64,000 bases of DNA, taken from NCBI GenBank assembly GCA_037045155.1, contig JBAOIG010000005.1, forward strand, positions 682,001 through 746,000. Direction: 5' to 3'. The DNA comes from Thermomicrobiales bacterium. Its GTDB lineage: Bacteria; Chloroflexota; Chloroflexia; Thermomicrobiales; CFX8. The stretch's first letter is position 1, and each line of letters begins with the position of its first letter. Under the pieces are notes generated by a model. It was not told the DNA's origin, did not search any database, and was given only the letters and a program-made list of their open reading frames with translations. Below are positions 32,694-40,812 of the stretch, piece after piece. A program made the translations under genes and the position numbers.

Positions 32694-33038
32694 CTACCGC
32701 TCGATCGGCAGGCCGGCCCGCGCCCAGGCGACGATCCCGCCGTCGAGGTTTACCACGTCCTGGAAGCCGGAGTTCTGGAGCGTCATCGTCGCCCAGGTGC
32801 TCCGATTGCCAGTGCGGCAGACTGCCACGACACGCGTCTGCGCATCCAGCTCTCCGACACGCTGGCCGAGCTGGCCCAGCGGGATGTGGATCGAGCCGGG
32901 GATGCGTCCGCCGTGCCACTCGTCCAGCTCGCGGACATCGACGATCTGGAGGGATGTGCCCTCGTGGATCTCCCGGGCGAGCTCGGAAGCCGTCGTCTCG
33001 GCGACGAGCGGTCCGCGGTTGAGCAGCCGTCCTAGCAT
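32694..33038 (-). CDS. Single-domain rhodanese (sulfurtransferase)
   Basis: 114 residues. The rhodanese fold is visible from LQIVDVRELDEWHGGRIPGSIHIPL to GGIVAWARAGLP. The active-site loop is CRTGNRS, with the persulfide-carrying cysteine and a cationic arginine. The N-terminal MLGRLLNRG is short and basic. Last gene of a minus-strand sulfane-sulfur cluster that includes a persulfide dioxygenase-rhodanese and a CsoR/CstR-type repressor. Confidence 0.93.
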   Translation of the reverse strand: MLGRLLNRGPLVAETTASELAREIHEGTSLQIVDVRELDEWHGGRIPGSIHIPLGQLGQRVGELDAQTRVVAVCRTGNRSTWATMTLQNSGFQDVVNLDGGIVAWARAGLPIER

Positions 33039-33130
33039 CGGTGTTGTTCCTCACGTGTCATCGTCGACTCGTCATTATCGTTCGGTTCGGCGTTGCGCGC
33101 GTCCGACGGACGCACAGGTATCGGCGCCAT

Positions 33131-33220
33131 TCAGGTGGGCACCCCGGCTTTCGGCAGGATGACTGCCTGGAGCAGTATCCAGCCACCGAGGACGCCCAGG
33201 AGTATCAGGATCTCGGTCAC
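33131..33220 (-). CDS. 29-residue membrane peptide in the sulfur cluster
   Basis: GTG preceded by AGGAG. One hydrophobic helix (starting VTEILILLGVLGGWILLQ) ends with LPKAGVPT. Short membrane peptides ending in LPK-GVPT are, as far as I recall, frequent beside rhodanese/persulfide genes, but I cannot check that here. Codon use is like the neighbours, and the length fits between the rhodanese gene and a terminator-like hairpin. Possibly a small subunit of a sulfur-handling membrane complex. Confidence 0.6.
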   Translation of the reverse strand: MTEILILLGVLGGWILLQAVILPKAGVPT

Positions 33221-33274
33221 GACGGCTCCTCAATCGACCAGTGTGCGAGACACACCACTGGCCAGGCGGATAAT

Positions 33275-33321
33275 GGGAGAAACCCCGGCGTGGGATAGTA
33301 ACTCGTCCGCCGGGGTCTCCC
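33275..33321 (-). terminator. Hairpin between the DUF302 gene and the small membrane peptide
   Basis: GGGAGAAACCCCGGCG pairs with CGCCGGGGTCTCCC, with two unpaired bases, around a 17-base loop. It lies 11 bases after the DUF302 stop, and ATTATCC follows on the minus strand. It may separate the main sulfur operon from the two small genes. Confidence 0.65.
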
Positions 33322-33331
33322 GTTGTCGACG

Positions 33332-33748
33332 CTACTTCCGGAGATGCTCCAGCGCGCGCTCCAGCGTCTCACGCGCCTCGGCGGCGACTGCTGCGATGCT
33401 ATCGCTGCCGACCAGGCCCATCGCTGCGCTCGGGTCCATCACCGAGACCTTCGAGCGGCCGTTGCCGTCGTCGTGGACGATGACGTTGCACGGCAGCAGC
33501 AGGCCGATCTCGTGCTCCGCCTGCAGCGCGCGGTGGGCGAGCTTCGGGTTGCACGCGCCGAGGATGATGTATGGCTCGAAGTCGGCGTCGATTTTCTCCT
33601 TGAGAGTCTTGCGGACGTCGATCTCGGTCAGGATGCCGAAGCCTTCCTCCTTGAGCGCCGCCTTCGTCGCCTCGATCGCCTCCTCGTAGGGCAGGTCGAC
33701 GGTGATGCCGAAGCCGTAGGTCGTCTGGCTCATCTGGGTCGTGCTCAT
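33332..33748 (-). CDS. DUF302 family protein
   Basis: 138 residues; ATG overlaps the stop of the upstream gene (ATGA). DUF302 features: TYGFGITVDLPYEEAIEATK, IDVRKTLKEKI, YIILGACNPKLAHRAL (conserved cysteine), and EIGLLLPCNVIVHDD (second conserved cysteine). The two cysteines suggest thiol or heme/metal chemistry. DUF302 proteins commonly travel with rhodanese and persulfide dioxygenase genes, as here. Confidence 0.93.
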   Translation of the reverse strand: MSTTQMSQTTYGFGITVDLPYEEAIEATKAALKEEGFGILTEIDVRKTLKEKIDADFEPYIILGACNPKLAHRALQAEHEIGLLLPCNVIVHDDGNGRSKVSVMDPSAAMGLVGSDSIAAVAAEARETLERALEHLRK

Positions 33749-35172
33749 GCGAGAACCTCTTCTTCCTTCGCTATGCCGGCCGCGCTCGCGGCCGAATCGG
33801 TTGTTGTCGGCAGGCCCGCGGCCCGCCAGCCGTCCATCCCGCCGGGGACGTTGATCACATCCTGCCAGCCTTGTTGTAGCAGCACGCTGGCTGCCACACT
33901 TGAACGGTATCCGCTGCCGCAGATGATCGCCACTGGTCCCGCTGCCGGGATATCGACATCGCCGGTGACGATCTGGCCGGCGAAGCGGTGCAGCGCGCCA
34001 TCGATGTGCCCCTCCTGCCATTCGGCCAGGCTGCGGGCGTCGATGACGATCGCCTCGTGCTTGCGCAGCAGCTCCTCCAGCTGGAGGGTCGAGATCTGCG
34101 CTAGCGTCGCGATATCGCGGCCGCTCGTCTCCCAGCTCGTCATCCCACCGGCCAGGTAGCCAGCGACGCGGTCGATGCCGATGCGCGCGAGCTCGGTGCG
34201 AACTTCCGCGAACTGCTCGTCGTGTTCGAGAACCAGGACGACGTCGCGGTCGTACGGCGCGTACCAGCCGGCCCAGTTGACGAGGTCGGTCCCGAGGCCA
34301 GCGAAGAGCGCGCCGGGAATATGCGCGCCACCGAACGCCTCGGCCGGCCGGGTATCGATCGCCAGCGCGCCGCCCGCGATGAGCCCGGCGACCTCGTCGG
34401 CAGCGAGTGCTCGGCTGGCCGGCACGCCAGCCAGCGGCGTCGCGCCAACCTTGTTGACTCGCTTCATCGTCGGGTAATACGCCGGAGCGGGCGGCATGTT
34501 GGCCATGATCGCCTCGCGGAACTCGGCGAGATTGCGGGGCCGGAAGGCGTAGTTGAACCGCTTCTCCTGGCCTATTGTTGTGCTATCGGCATCGCCGATC
34601 GTGCGGCCGCAGGACGAGCCGGCGCCGTGGCCGGGATAGACGATGATGGCGTCGTCCAGCGGCATGAGACGCTCGAAGACGGACGTGTGGAGCTGCGCGA
34701 GCAGATCGTCGGTGTGTTCGGCGCCGAGCAGGTCGGGCCGGCCGATCTCGCCGACGAAGAGCATGTCGCCGCTGAACAGGTAGCCGGGAGCGTCGCTGGC
34801 CGGATCGGTCAGCAGGAAGGCCATGTGCTCTGGTGTGTGGCCGGGAGTCCAGAGCGCGGTGATCCGCAGGTTGCCCAAGGCGATGACGTCGCCGTCGTCG
34901 AGTGGTTGGTGGGGGAACTCCGACTCGCCGATCCGGCTGGCGTAGACGGTCGCGCCGGTGGCGCGGGCCAGCTCCGGCGCGCCGGAGACGAAGTCGGCGT
35001 GGACGTGGGTCTCGTAGATCTGGGTGATCGTCAGCCCGGCAGCGGACGCGCGATCGATGTACTCCTGGACGTCGCGGCGCGGGTCGATCAGCGCTGCGAC
35101 TCCGGCATCCTCGTCGCCGATGATGTAGGCGACCTGCGCGAGGCCGGGTGTGTAGATCCGTTCGAGCTTCAA
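33745..35172 (-). CDS. Persulfide dioxygenase-like metallo-beta-lactamase fused to two rhodanese domains
   Basis: 475 residues. N-terminal MBL domain (1-250) of ETHE1 type: THVHADFVSG, TPGHTPEHMAF, FSGDMLFVGEIGRPDL and YPGHGAGSSCG supply the mononuclear iron ligands. The first rhodanese domain (~265-360) lacks the active cysteine (VLVLEHDEQF). The second (~370-460) has it in IICGSGYRSS. Members oxidise glutathione persulfide or similar to sulfite and shuttle sulfane sulfur. First structural gene after the repressor gene, coupled to DUF302. Confidence 0.93.
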   Translation of the reverse strand: MKLERIYTPGLAQVAYIIGDEDAGVAALIDPRRDVQEYIDRASAAGLTITQIYETHVHADFVSGAPELARATGATVYASRIGESEFPHQPLDDGDVIALGNLRITALWTPGHTPEHMAFLLTDPASDAPGYLFSGDMLFVGEIGRPDLLGAEHTDDLLAQLHTSVFERLMPLDDAIIVYPGHGAGSSCGRTIGDADSTTIGQEKRFNYAFRPRNLAEFREAIMANMPPAPAYYPTMKRVNKVGATPLAGVPASRALAADEVAGLIAGGALAIDTRPAEAFGGAHIPGALFAGLGTDLVNWAGWYAPYDRDVVLVLEHDEQFAEVRTELARIGIDRVAGYLAGGMTSWETSGRDIATLAQISTLQLEELLRKHEAIVIDARSLAEWQEGHIDGALHRFAGQIVTGDVDIPAAGPVAIICGSGYRSSVAASVLLQQGWQDVINVPGGMDGWRAAGLPTTTDSAASAAGIAKEEEVLA

Positions 35173-35192
35173 CGAAACCTCCGTGGTTACTA

Positions 35193-35477
35193 CTAGCGGC
35201 TGTTCTTGACGACGAGGTCGACCATCTTGCGCGCGGCGATCTCGGGCGATGCGAAGCGGTCGGGGTGGGACATGCAGAAGATGGTCCAGGCCTCGAGCAT
35301 CTCGCCGGAGAGCGCGTGTGTCGCGGCCTTCAGCGCCGCGATCTGGGTCATCACCTGCTCGCAGTCGCGCCCATCATCGATCATCTTCTGGATCCCGCGC
35401 GCCTGCCCCTCGATCCGCTTGAGGCGGTCGATGAGTTCCTGGCGTGTATCGGAGTTCATCTCGGTCATCGTCGGCAT
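35193..35477 (-). CDS. CsoR/CstR-family transcriptional repressor
   Basis: 94 residues from ATG at 35477 (AGGTGA upstream); a start at 35498 would leave only nine bases to the operator. All-helical CsoR fold: LIDRLKRIEGQARGIQKM, the first cysteine in GRDCEQVMTQIAAL, and the second in TIFCMSHP. The copper-type histidine four residues before the second cysteine is replaced by Thr. This favours a CstR-like persulfide sensor, as does the downstream persulfide dioxygenase. A fitting palindromic operator lies directly upstream. Confidence 0.85.
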   Translation of the reverse strand: MPTMTEMNSDTRQELIDRLKRIEGQARGIQKMIDDGRDCEQVMTQIAALKAATHALSGEMLEAWTIFCMSHPDRFASPEIAARKMVDLVVKNSR

Positions 35478-35506
35478 CGGGTTGTCACCTGTCGTCATGA
35501 CTTACG

Positions 35507-35523
35507 GTACCCCCCTAGGGTAC
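35507..35523. promoter_or_regulatory. CsoR/CstR-type operator
   Basis: GTACCCCCCTAGGGTAC, a 17-base G/C-tract palindrome of the class bound by CsoR/CstR repressors, 30 bases upstream of the repressor start. It should autoregulate the repressor and the persulfide genes. Confidence 0.8.
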
Positions 35524-35674
35524 ATGAAACGACGACAATGTCAAGAGCGTGTGCTGGAACACGATGGATTCCTGCGTTGGTCGGGACGACATTCTACCCA
35601 TGAACCGTATAGATATGAACAAGCTCACTCCCAGCACGCACGGGGACAAAGGGTTCGAGTGAGCTCATCGGCCT

Positions 35675-37411
35675 CTACCGATACGCCCCGCTGAACGCAG
35701 CCCAGGTCACCGCCGAGACTTCGGCGCCGTGGTAATAGGCGTCGAGCCAGTTGCCGCCCCAGGAGCCGAGGTAGCTGATGGCGTAGGCGTACTCGCGGCC
35801 GCCGCGGTTGAAGACGACGATGCCGGCGTCGTTCCAGGTGTCGTATGGCGCGTAGACGAGGCCAATCTTGTGGTACAGCACGGTGTCATCCGGCAGGGGG
35901 CCGCCGAGTGAGTACTGCTGGCCGGGGATTGCCAGCGTCATGCTCCAGAGGACGTAGTCACGCCCCCAGTCGCTGAGTCCGCTGCGGCCTTCCCAGATCG
36001 CCTCCAGCCCGCGGTTCATGTCGTCGGCGGTCAGGTAGTTGTCGCCATCGCCGTAGCCGTAGTCGCCCCAGTAGTCGGGCGGGTGGCGCAGGATCGAGTC
36101 GCGCATGCCGACGCGCTGCATGATCTGGTTGATGCGGTGGATGCCGGCGTTGATATCCCCGCCGCCGGCGATGCGGATCAGCTCGCGCGCCGGCCCGGTG
36201 TTGCTCGGGCCCATCGCCGACTGGACGAGATCCTCTACGTCGGCGGTGGTGTACTTGCCGGCCGAGATGTCCTCGGCGATCGCAACCATGATGAACACCT
36301 TGATGGTGCAGGCGGCTGGTTGCTGCCGATCGCCGCCGACCGAGATCGTCCGGCCCGTCTGCAGGTCAGTGACGCTGACGGCGTTCTGGCCGGCCCAGCC
36401 GTTCACCATCCCGTGCAGCTCTGCTTCCAGATCGTCCATGAACGGGGAATCCGGCACGGCCGGCAGCTCGATCTGCGGCGCGCCGGCCGGCGGGGCAGCG
36501 CCGTAGCGCCATTGGTAGTAGTGGCTGCCGACGTTGCCCGCCTCGACTCGCCAGCCGGGCGCGTTGTCCGGCGTCCAGGTCAGCACCCGGCGCTCGAAGA
36601 CCTGCACCAGGACGACCTTCGGCGTGTTGCCGACGCGAACATCGGCCCAGTACGCCTCGCTGATCGGGTAGCCGGTGGCGTAGTACGGGTTCGGGAAGAG
36701 CGCCGCGTCGCGGTAGCGGCCGTCCTCGTAGACCAGCCCGCCAGAGCGCATGAACTCCCAGAAGACGCTGGCGACCTGGTGGTCGATGCCGGGCACGGTC
36801 AGCCGCTCGGCCGCGGTGACGCCGTGGCTGGCTAATGCCGGGTCGTTGTGGACGACGCCGGCGCGGTCGATCCGCTGGGTGATCGCGGCGCCGCCGGCCA
36901 GTGGCGGGTCGGCGAGGTGGCTGAGGAAGCTGGCGTAGGTCGGGCCGGTGGTGTCGTCAGGGTCGCCAGCGACGTTGACCTGCGCGGGCTTGCGTGGCTC
37001 GAACGTGCTTGCGCCGGTCTGGAGATGGCCGGTGACGAGCTCCTTCGCCAGCAGTCCGTTGGTGATGTACCAGATCGAGGATGGGTCGGCGGCGGGGTCG
37101 GTCGCGATCTCCATCCGGCTTTTCTCGAAGTAGCGAACGGTGCGCGTGCCGCCCGGGGCGTTGGTCGCTGTCTCGTTCATCTCGTCGGTGAGTGCCGGAC
37201 CCCACATCCAGGTCCTGCCCGCCTTGCCAGCGGCCACCGGCGCATCGGTGTGCTGCCATGTGCGCATGATGGCGTCGTTGCCGGCCAGCGCCGTCCCTGG
37301 CGCGATGAGCAGTCCGCCAAATGCTAGCCAGACCGCCAGCAGCACCGCTAACGACCACCGACCCCGGCCGCCCATCTTGCGCTCACATTCTGTTGCGGAG
37401 ACGATGCCCAA
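35675..37411 (-). CDS. Secreted serine hydrolase-like (beta-lactamase/PBP fold) protein with Cys at the nucleophile position
   Basis: 578 residues with a signal peptide (basic GGRGRWS, hydrophobic to ALAG). An N-terminal ~300-residue region with repeated aromatic positions (WTPDNAPGW, HYYQWRYG) is followed by a class A beta-lactamase-like domain from ~325. The SxxK position reads CTIK (Cys368, Lys371). The SDN equivalent is SNT near 403, and the KTG box is KIG (YHKIGL). The nucleophile is therefore cysteine and all three motifs deviate. It may be a cell-wall or surface protein without classical lactamase activity. Confidence 0.72.
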   Translation of the reverse strand: MGIVSATECERKMGGRGRWSLAVLLAVWLAFGGLLIAPGTALAGNDAIMRTWQHTDAPVAAGKAGRTWMWGPALTDEMNETATNAPGGTRTVRYFEKSRMEIATDPAADPSSIWYITNGLLAKELVTGHLQTGASTFEPRKPAQVNVAGDPDDTTGPTYASFLSHLADPPLAGGAAITQRIDRAGVVHNDPALASHGVTAAERLTVPGIDHQVASVFWEFMRSGGLVYEDGRYRDAALFPNPYYATGYPISEAYWADVRVGNTPKVVLVQVFERRVLTWTPDNAPGWRVEAGNVGSHYYQWRYGAAPPAGAPQIELPAVPDSPFMDDLEAELHGMVNGWAGQNAVSVTDLQTGRTISVGGDRQQPAACTIKVFIMVAIAEDISAGKYTTADVEDLVQSAMGPSNTGPARELIRIAGGGDINAGIHRINQIMQRVGMRDSILRHPPDYWGDYGYGDGDNYLTADDMNRGLEAIWEGRSGLSDWGRDYVLWSMTLAIPGQQYSLGGPLPDDTVLYHKIGLVYAPYDTWNDAGIVVFNRGGREYAYAISYLGSWGGNWLDAYYHGAEVSAVTWAAFSGAYR

Positions 37412-37475
37412 CGACGAATACCCCCACGTTCAGCCTAGCGATGACGCGAGGATTGCGCAAGGGGTTGTGCTGTCG

Positions 37476-37931
37476 CTAGCGCTGCCCGGCCTCGTAGAGC
37501 TGCCGGGTCAGCAGTGCCTGTCCGATATGTTCTCGCGCGTGTTCCAGCGCATGGATCGCCAGCCACGCGCCGCTGCGCGACGAGTCACGGAGCCGCACGT
37601 CGCCGGCAAGCCGGTCGTCGGAGAGCTGGCCGAGCCAGTCATAGACCAGACCAGCGGTGCGGTCGATCTCGGCGATGAACGCATCGGCGCTGTCGACCTC
37701 GATCGAGAAGTGTGATTCGCGGTCGCGGTCGAGCGTCACGCCAACTGCGGCGGCAACCAGAAATCGCTCGGCGTCGAGCGCGTGGGAGAGCATCTGCGCG
37801 ATCGAGTTGGTGTCCTTGCCGCCGGCCGGCGCCCAGTTGAGCGCCTCGGCGCTCAGCCCCCAGACGATCTCACGCATCGCCGTCTGCTGGTCGGCAAACA
37901 GGTCTCGTAGCGCGGTGGTAACGGCTTGCAT
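37476..37931 (-). CDS. DinB-fold protein
   Basis: 151 residues from ATG at 37931 (AAGGAG upstream). The DinB metal histidines are seen in IAQMLSHALDAERF (~50) and AIHALEHAREHIGQALLTRQ (~130-145). No LexA-type box is visible upstream; the space to rsgA is occupied by a hairpin repeat. It is probably co-transcribed with rsgA. Confidence 0.88.
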   Translation of the reverse strand: MQAVTTALRDLFADQQTAMREIVWGLSAEALNWAPAGGKDTNSIAQMLSHALDAERFLVAAAVGVTLDRDRESHFSIEVDSADAFIAEIDRTAGLVYDWLGQLSDDRLAGDVRLRDSSRSGAWLAIHALEHAREHIGQALLTRQLYEAGQR

Positions 37932-37973
37932 CGGTTGCTCCTTATGGTCGGGATGTAGAGACGGGGGACGGGG

Positions 37974-38050
37974 GACGGCCCTCACCCCCCGCCCCTCTCC
38001 CAACCTTGGGAGAGGGGGAGGAGATCCATTCCGCATCCCCCGTCCCCCGT
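37974..38050. repeat. Dispersed hairpin repeat (CTCTCCCAA/TTGGGAGAG type), copy 3
   Basis: Same core as copies 1 and 2, with the right flank GATCCATTCC of copy 1 followed by CCCCCGTCCCCCGTCCC. It separates rsgA from the DinB gene and begins two dozen bases upstream of the latter's ribosome site. Confidence 0.8.
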
Positions 38051-38053
38051 CCC

Positions 38054-38995
38054 TCATCCCTCGTCAACGAACGATCGGTAGCTCTCGTAGCGGTCGGGGT
38101 GGATCGCGCCGGCCTCGACGGCTGCGCGGACAGCACAGCCCGGGTCGTTCAGATGCCGGCAGTCGGCATAGTAGCACTCGCCCAGATATGGCCGGAACTC
38201 GGGATACAGCTGGTCGAGCTTCTCCAGGTGAACTCCCCACAGCTGGAGGGCCCGGATGCCGGGCGTGTCGGCGACGTAGGTGTCGGGGCCGATGCGGAAG
38301 AGAGTCGTCCATGTGGTGGTGTGCCGGCCCTTGCCGGTGGCTTCCGAGATGGAGCCGGTTCGCTCCGCCACACGCTCGGGGGCCAGCGCGTTGAGCAGGC
38401 TCGACTTCCCGACGCCGGACGGGCCGGCGAACGCGCTGACCTTGCCCTCCAGTCGCTCCCGCAGCTCGTCCATCCCTGCGCCAGAACGCACACTCGTCTC
38501 GACCACCGGGTAACCGGCGGCGAGGTATGGCTCGGCGAAACGGGCGACATCGCCCGGCTGGGCCAGATCAACCTTGTTGATACACAGGATTGCTGCCAAC
38601 CCGCGCGCCTCGGCGATCAGCAGGAAGCGGTCGACGAGCCGCGGGTGCGGCTCCGGCTGGTGAATGGCGAATACGGCAACGAGCTGGTCGGGGTTGGCGA
38701 CGATCACCTGCTCGACGTCGGCGGTGCCACGAGCAAGCCGCGAGAGCGTGCGCTCCCGCGGCTGGATCTCTTCGATAACCCCCTCGGAAGGGTCGGTCTC
38801 CGGCGTCGTCAGCATCGCGCGGACCCGGTCTCCGACCGCCGCCGGGTCGGTGCCGCGGCGGGCACGCTTGAGCGCGCCACGGAGCGTGCAGCGTAGCAGG
38901 CCTGCGTCGGTCGCAACATCGTAGTAGAGGCCGTAGCCACGCACGATGACGCCGGCAATCTCGCTGCCTGGCGCCATTTCACTCAGATTGGGCAA
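38054..38995 (-). CDS. rsgA: Ribosome biogenesis GTPase RsgA (YjeQ)
   Basis: 313 residues. OB-fold N-terminus (1-75), then a circularly permuted GTPase: G4 CINKVDL precedes G1 GPSGVGKSSLLN, and G3 DTPG comes last. A C-terminal zinc finger follows (ECYYADCRHLNDPGC). RsgA binds the 30S subunit during late maturation. The stop codon lies within repeat sequence. Confidence 0.96.
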   Translation of the reverse strand: MPNLSEMAPGSEIAGVIVRGYGLYYDVATDAGLLRCTLRGALKRARRGTDPAAVGDRVRAMLTTPETDPSEGVIEEIQPRERTLSRLARGTADVEQVIVANPDQLVAVFAIHQPEPHPRLVDRFLLIAEARGLAAILCINKVDLAQPGDVARFAEPYLAAGYPVVETSVRSGAGMDELRERLEGKVSAFAGPSGVGKSSLLNALAPERVAERTGSISEATGKGRHTTTWTTLFRIGPDTYVADTPGIRALQLWGVHLEKLDQLYPEFRPYLGECYYADCRHLNDPGCAVRAAVEAGAIHPDRYESYRSFVDEG

Positions 38996-39212
38996 TCACA
39001 CCTCCTGGATAGCCGTTTCATCATCCACCATCGACAACACGATAGCCGCCGGGCGCATTCAGGACAGTATAGGCGGGCGGCAAGGCGGGGTTTGGATTCT
39101 TCGATGAACACCGCTATCCTTCCCGATTGGCCATCCGACTTCTTCCTCGCGGGTCGGCGCCGCTGTCCCACATCCCGGGCATCATGATGACGGGCGAAAC
39201 TGGAGCGATTTC

Positions 39213-39845
39213 GTGTTTTCTGGCTTGCAAGATCAGATCATTTCCATCATTGACTCATTCGGCTACATTGGCATCACGCTGCTGATCCTGTCCGAGACCG
39301 CGTTCCCTCCGATCCCCTCGGAGCTGATCCTTCCGCTCGTCGGCTTCATGGCCGGCCAGGGTCATTTCGGACTGCTGGGGGTGATGGTCGCGGCGACGAT
39401 TGGCTCGATCGTCGGCGCGCTGATTCTCTACGGCGTTGGCCTCTGGTTCGGGCAGGCTCGTCTCTATGCATTCATCGGTCGCTACGGTCGCTTCTTTCTA
39501 CTGAAGGAGACCGATCTCGATAAGGCGAACGGCTGGTTCGACCGCCATGGAGGCAAGGCGGTTACGATCGGGCGCGTGATCCCGGTTGTTCGTAGCCTGA
39601 TCTCAATCCCTGCCGGCGTTACCCGGATGCCGCTGCTGTCGTTCATCATCTACACCGCGATCGGTAGCACAGTCTGGAACGGAGCCCTGATCGGCGCTGG
39701 CTGGATCCTCGGCAATCAGTGGGAGCGCGTCTCGGGCGCCGTCAATTACTTCCAGTACTTCGTGATCCTCGTCATTCTCGTTGCTGTAACCTGGTTCGCC
39801 TGGTCGCGCCGCAACGAGTGGCGCACGTGGTGGGTGCGGAAGTAA
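39213..39845 (+). CDS. DedA-family membrane protein
   Basis: 210 residues from a GTG preceded by GGAG. DedA hallmarks: early ETAFPPIPSELILPLVGF re-entrant region and GRVIPVVRSLISIPAGVTRM, with two conserved arginines and the Pro/Gly turn. Helices alternate to the C-terminal WFAWSRRNEWRTWW. DedA proteins act in lipid (undecaprenyl phosphate or phospholipid) transport and envelope homeostasis. Monocistronic. Confidence 0.95.
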   Translation: MFSGLQDQIISIIDSFGYIGITLLILSETAFPPIPSELILPLVGFMAGQGHFGLLGVMVAATIGSIVGALILYGVGLWFGQARLYAFIGRYGRFFLLKETDLDKANGWFDRHGGKAVTIGRVIPVVRSLISIPAGVTRMPLLSFIIYTAIGSTVWNGALIGAGWILGNQWERVSGAVNYFQYFVILVILVAVTWFAWSRRNEWRTWWVRK

Positions 39846-40085
39846 CGAGCCGCCCGATCGCTGGCGCGAAACGTGCCATGGCCCCCTCCGAGTAGCCGGG
39901 ACGCAGACTCCCCATCACCGATCACATCCCGACCGCTTGTCGGGCTTTCAGACGCCCGAGATGAGCGGGAACGACACTCTTCCCTCTATGTGACCAGGAT
40001 GCACACTATGGATACTCTCTCGATCTGAAGCGGAACGCGACAGGCTGGGAGACCGAGTGAGGCGCACCTGCTGGGAGGGCGATTG

Positions 40086-40811
40086 ATGGCCGACTTCGAT
40101 GTCGCGATGTCGCCGGATGAGCTACCGGACGAGGTATTGCGCGACGCGATTGCGCGGGCGCTGCGCAGGTCGGCGGGCCGGGTGGTGGACACCACGAGCC
40201 TCGCATTGTCGCTGGTGGTCAACGACATCGACTGGTGGGAGATCGCCGTCTCTGCTCAGACGCTGATAGAGGCGATCCGGCATGAGGATGAGGTCGATGG
40301 GTTGCTGGCATTCGACTTTGGCACCGGTGAGCGTTTCGTCGTCGAGGTCGATGTCCTGGACCGACAGACGTTGGTGGCAGTCGTTCCCGCGGACGAGCAC
40401 GACGAGACCTTGCGCCAGCTGGTGCGCGGCTGGATCTGGCGCAGCGGCTGGGGAAACGGGCACTTTCCGATCCTGATTCGGTCGATATTCGCCGGCGAGG
40501 TCTGGCTGGCGCGCGAGCTCACGATGGCACTGCGTGGCGATGAGGAGGCGCTGTCCGACCACCTCGCGGCGATCGACGTGGCTGCTGAGGCCGACCCAGA
40601 CGAGGCACTGGAGCACTGGGACCACGCCGTGATGGTCGAAGGCTGCGCGCCGACGATCGAGCTGTTCCAGTGGGAGGCTCGCGGCGAGCAAGGCGCGTTT
40701 GCCGCCTGGCTCGCCAACGTTGCGGTGAGCTGGGACGACACCGGCGCGCCGGTTGCTCCCGAGGATGCCCTGCGTCTCTGGTTGGTTTGCCAGTATCTGG
40801 CGCTGGCCTGA
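40086..40811 (+). CDS. Uncharacterised acidic protein, first of a two-gene unit
   Basis: 241 residues from ATG at 40086 (GGGAGGG, 7 bases upstream). It contains many Trp (DWWEIAV, RGWIWRSGWGN, HWDH) and acidic residues; there is no signal peptide, membrane helix or recognised motif. The central DEHDETLRQLVRGWIWRSGWG could be helical. The following gene starts one base after its stop, so the two probably act together. Confidence 0.6.
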   Translation: MADFDVAMSPDELPDEVLRDAIARALRRSAGRVVDTTSLALSLVVNDIDWWEIAVSAQTLIEAIRHEDEVDGLLAFDFGTGERFVVEVDVLDRQTLVAVVPADEHDETLRQLVRGWIWRSGWGNGHFPILIRSIFAGEVWLARELTMALRGDEEALSDHLAAIDVAAEADPDEALEHWDHAVMVEGCAPTIELFQWEARGEQGAFAAWLANVAVSWDDTGAPVAPEDALRLWLVCQYLALA

Positions 40812-40812
40812 T

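Noticed and set aside
34222..35196. 324-codon plus-strand frame opposite the persulfide dioxygenase gene
   Set aside because: Shadow frame without motifs; the opposite strand has all MBL and rhodanese residues.
35193..35477. Copper-sensing CsoR
   Set aside because: The ligand histidine before the second cysteine is replaced by Thr, and the neighbours are persulfide enzymes, not copper exporters.
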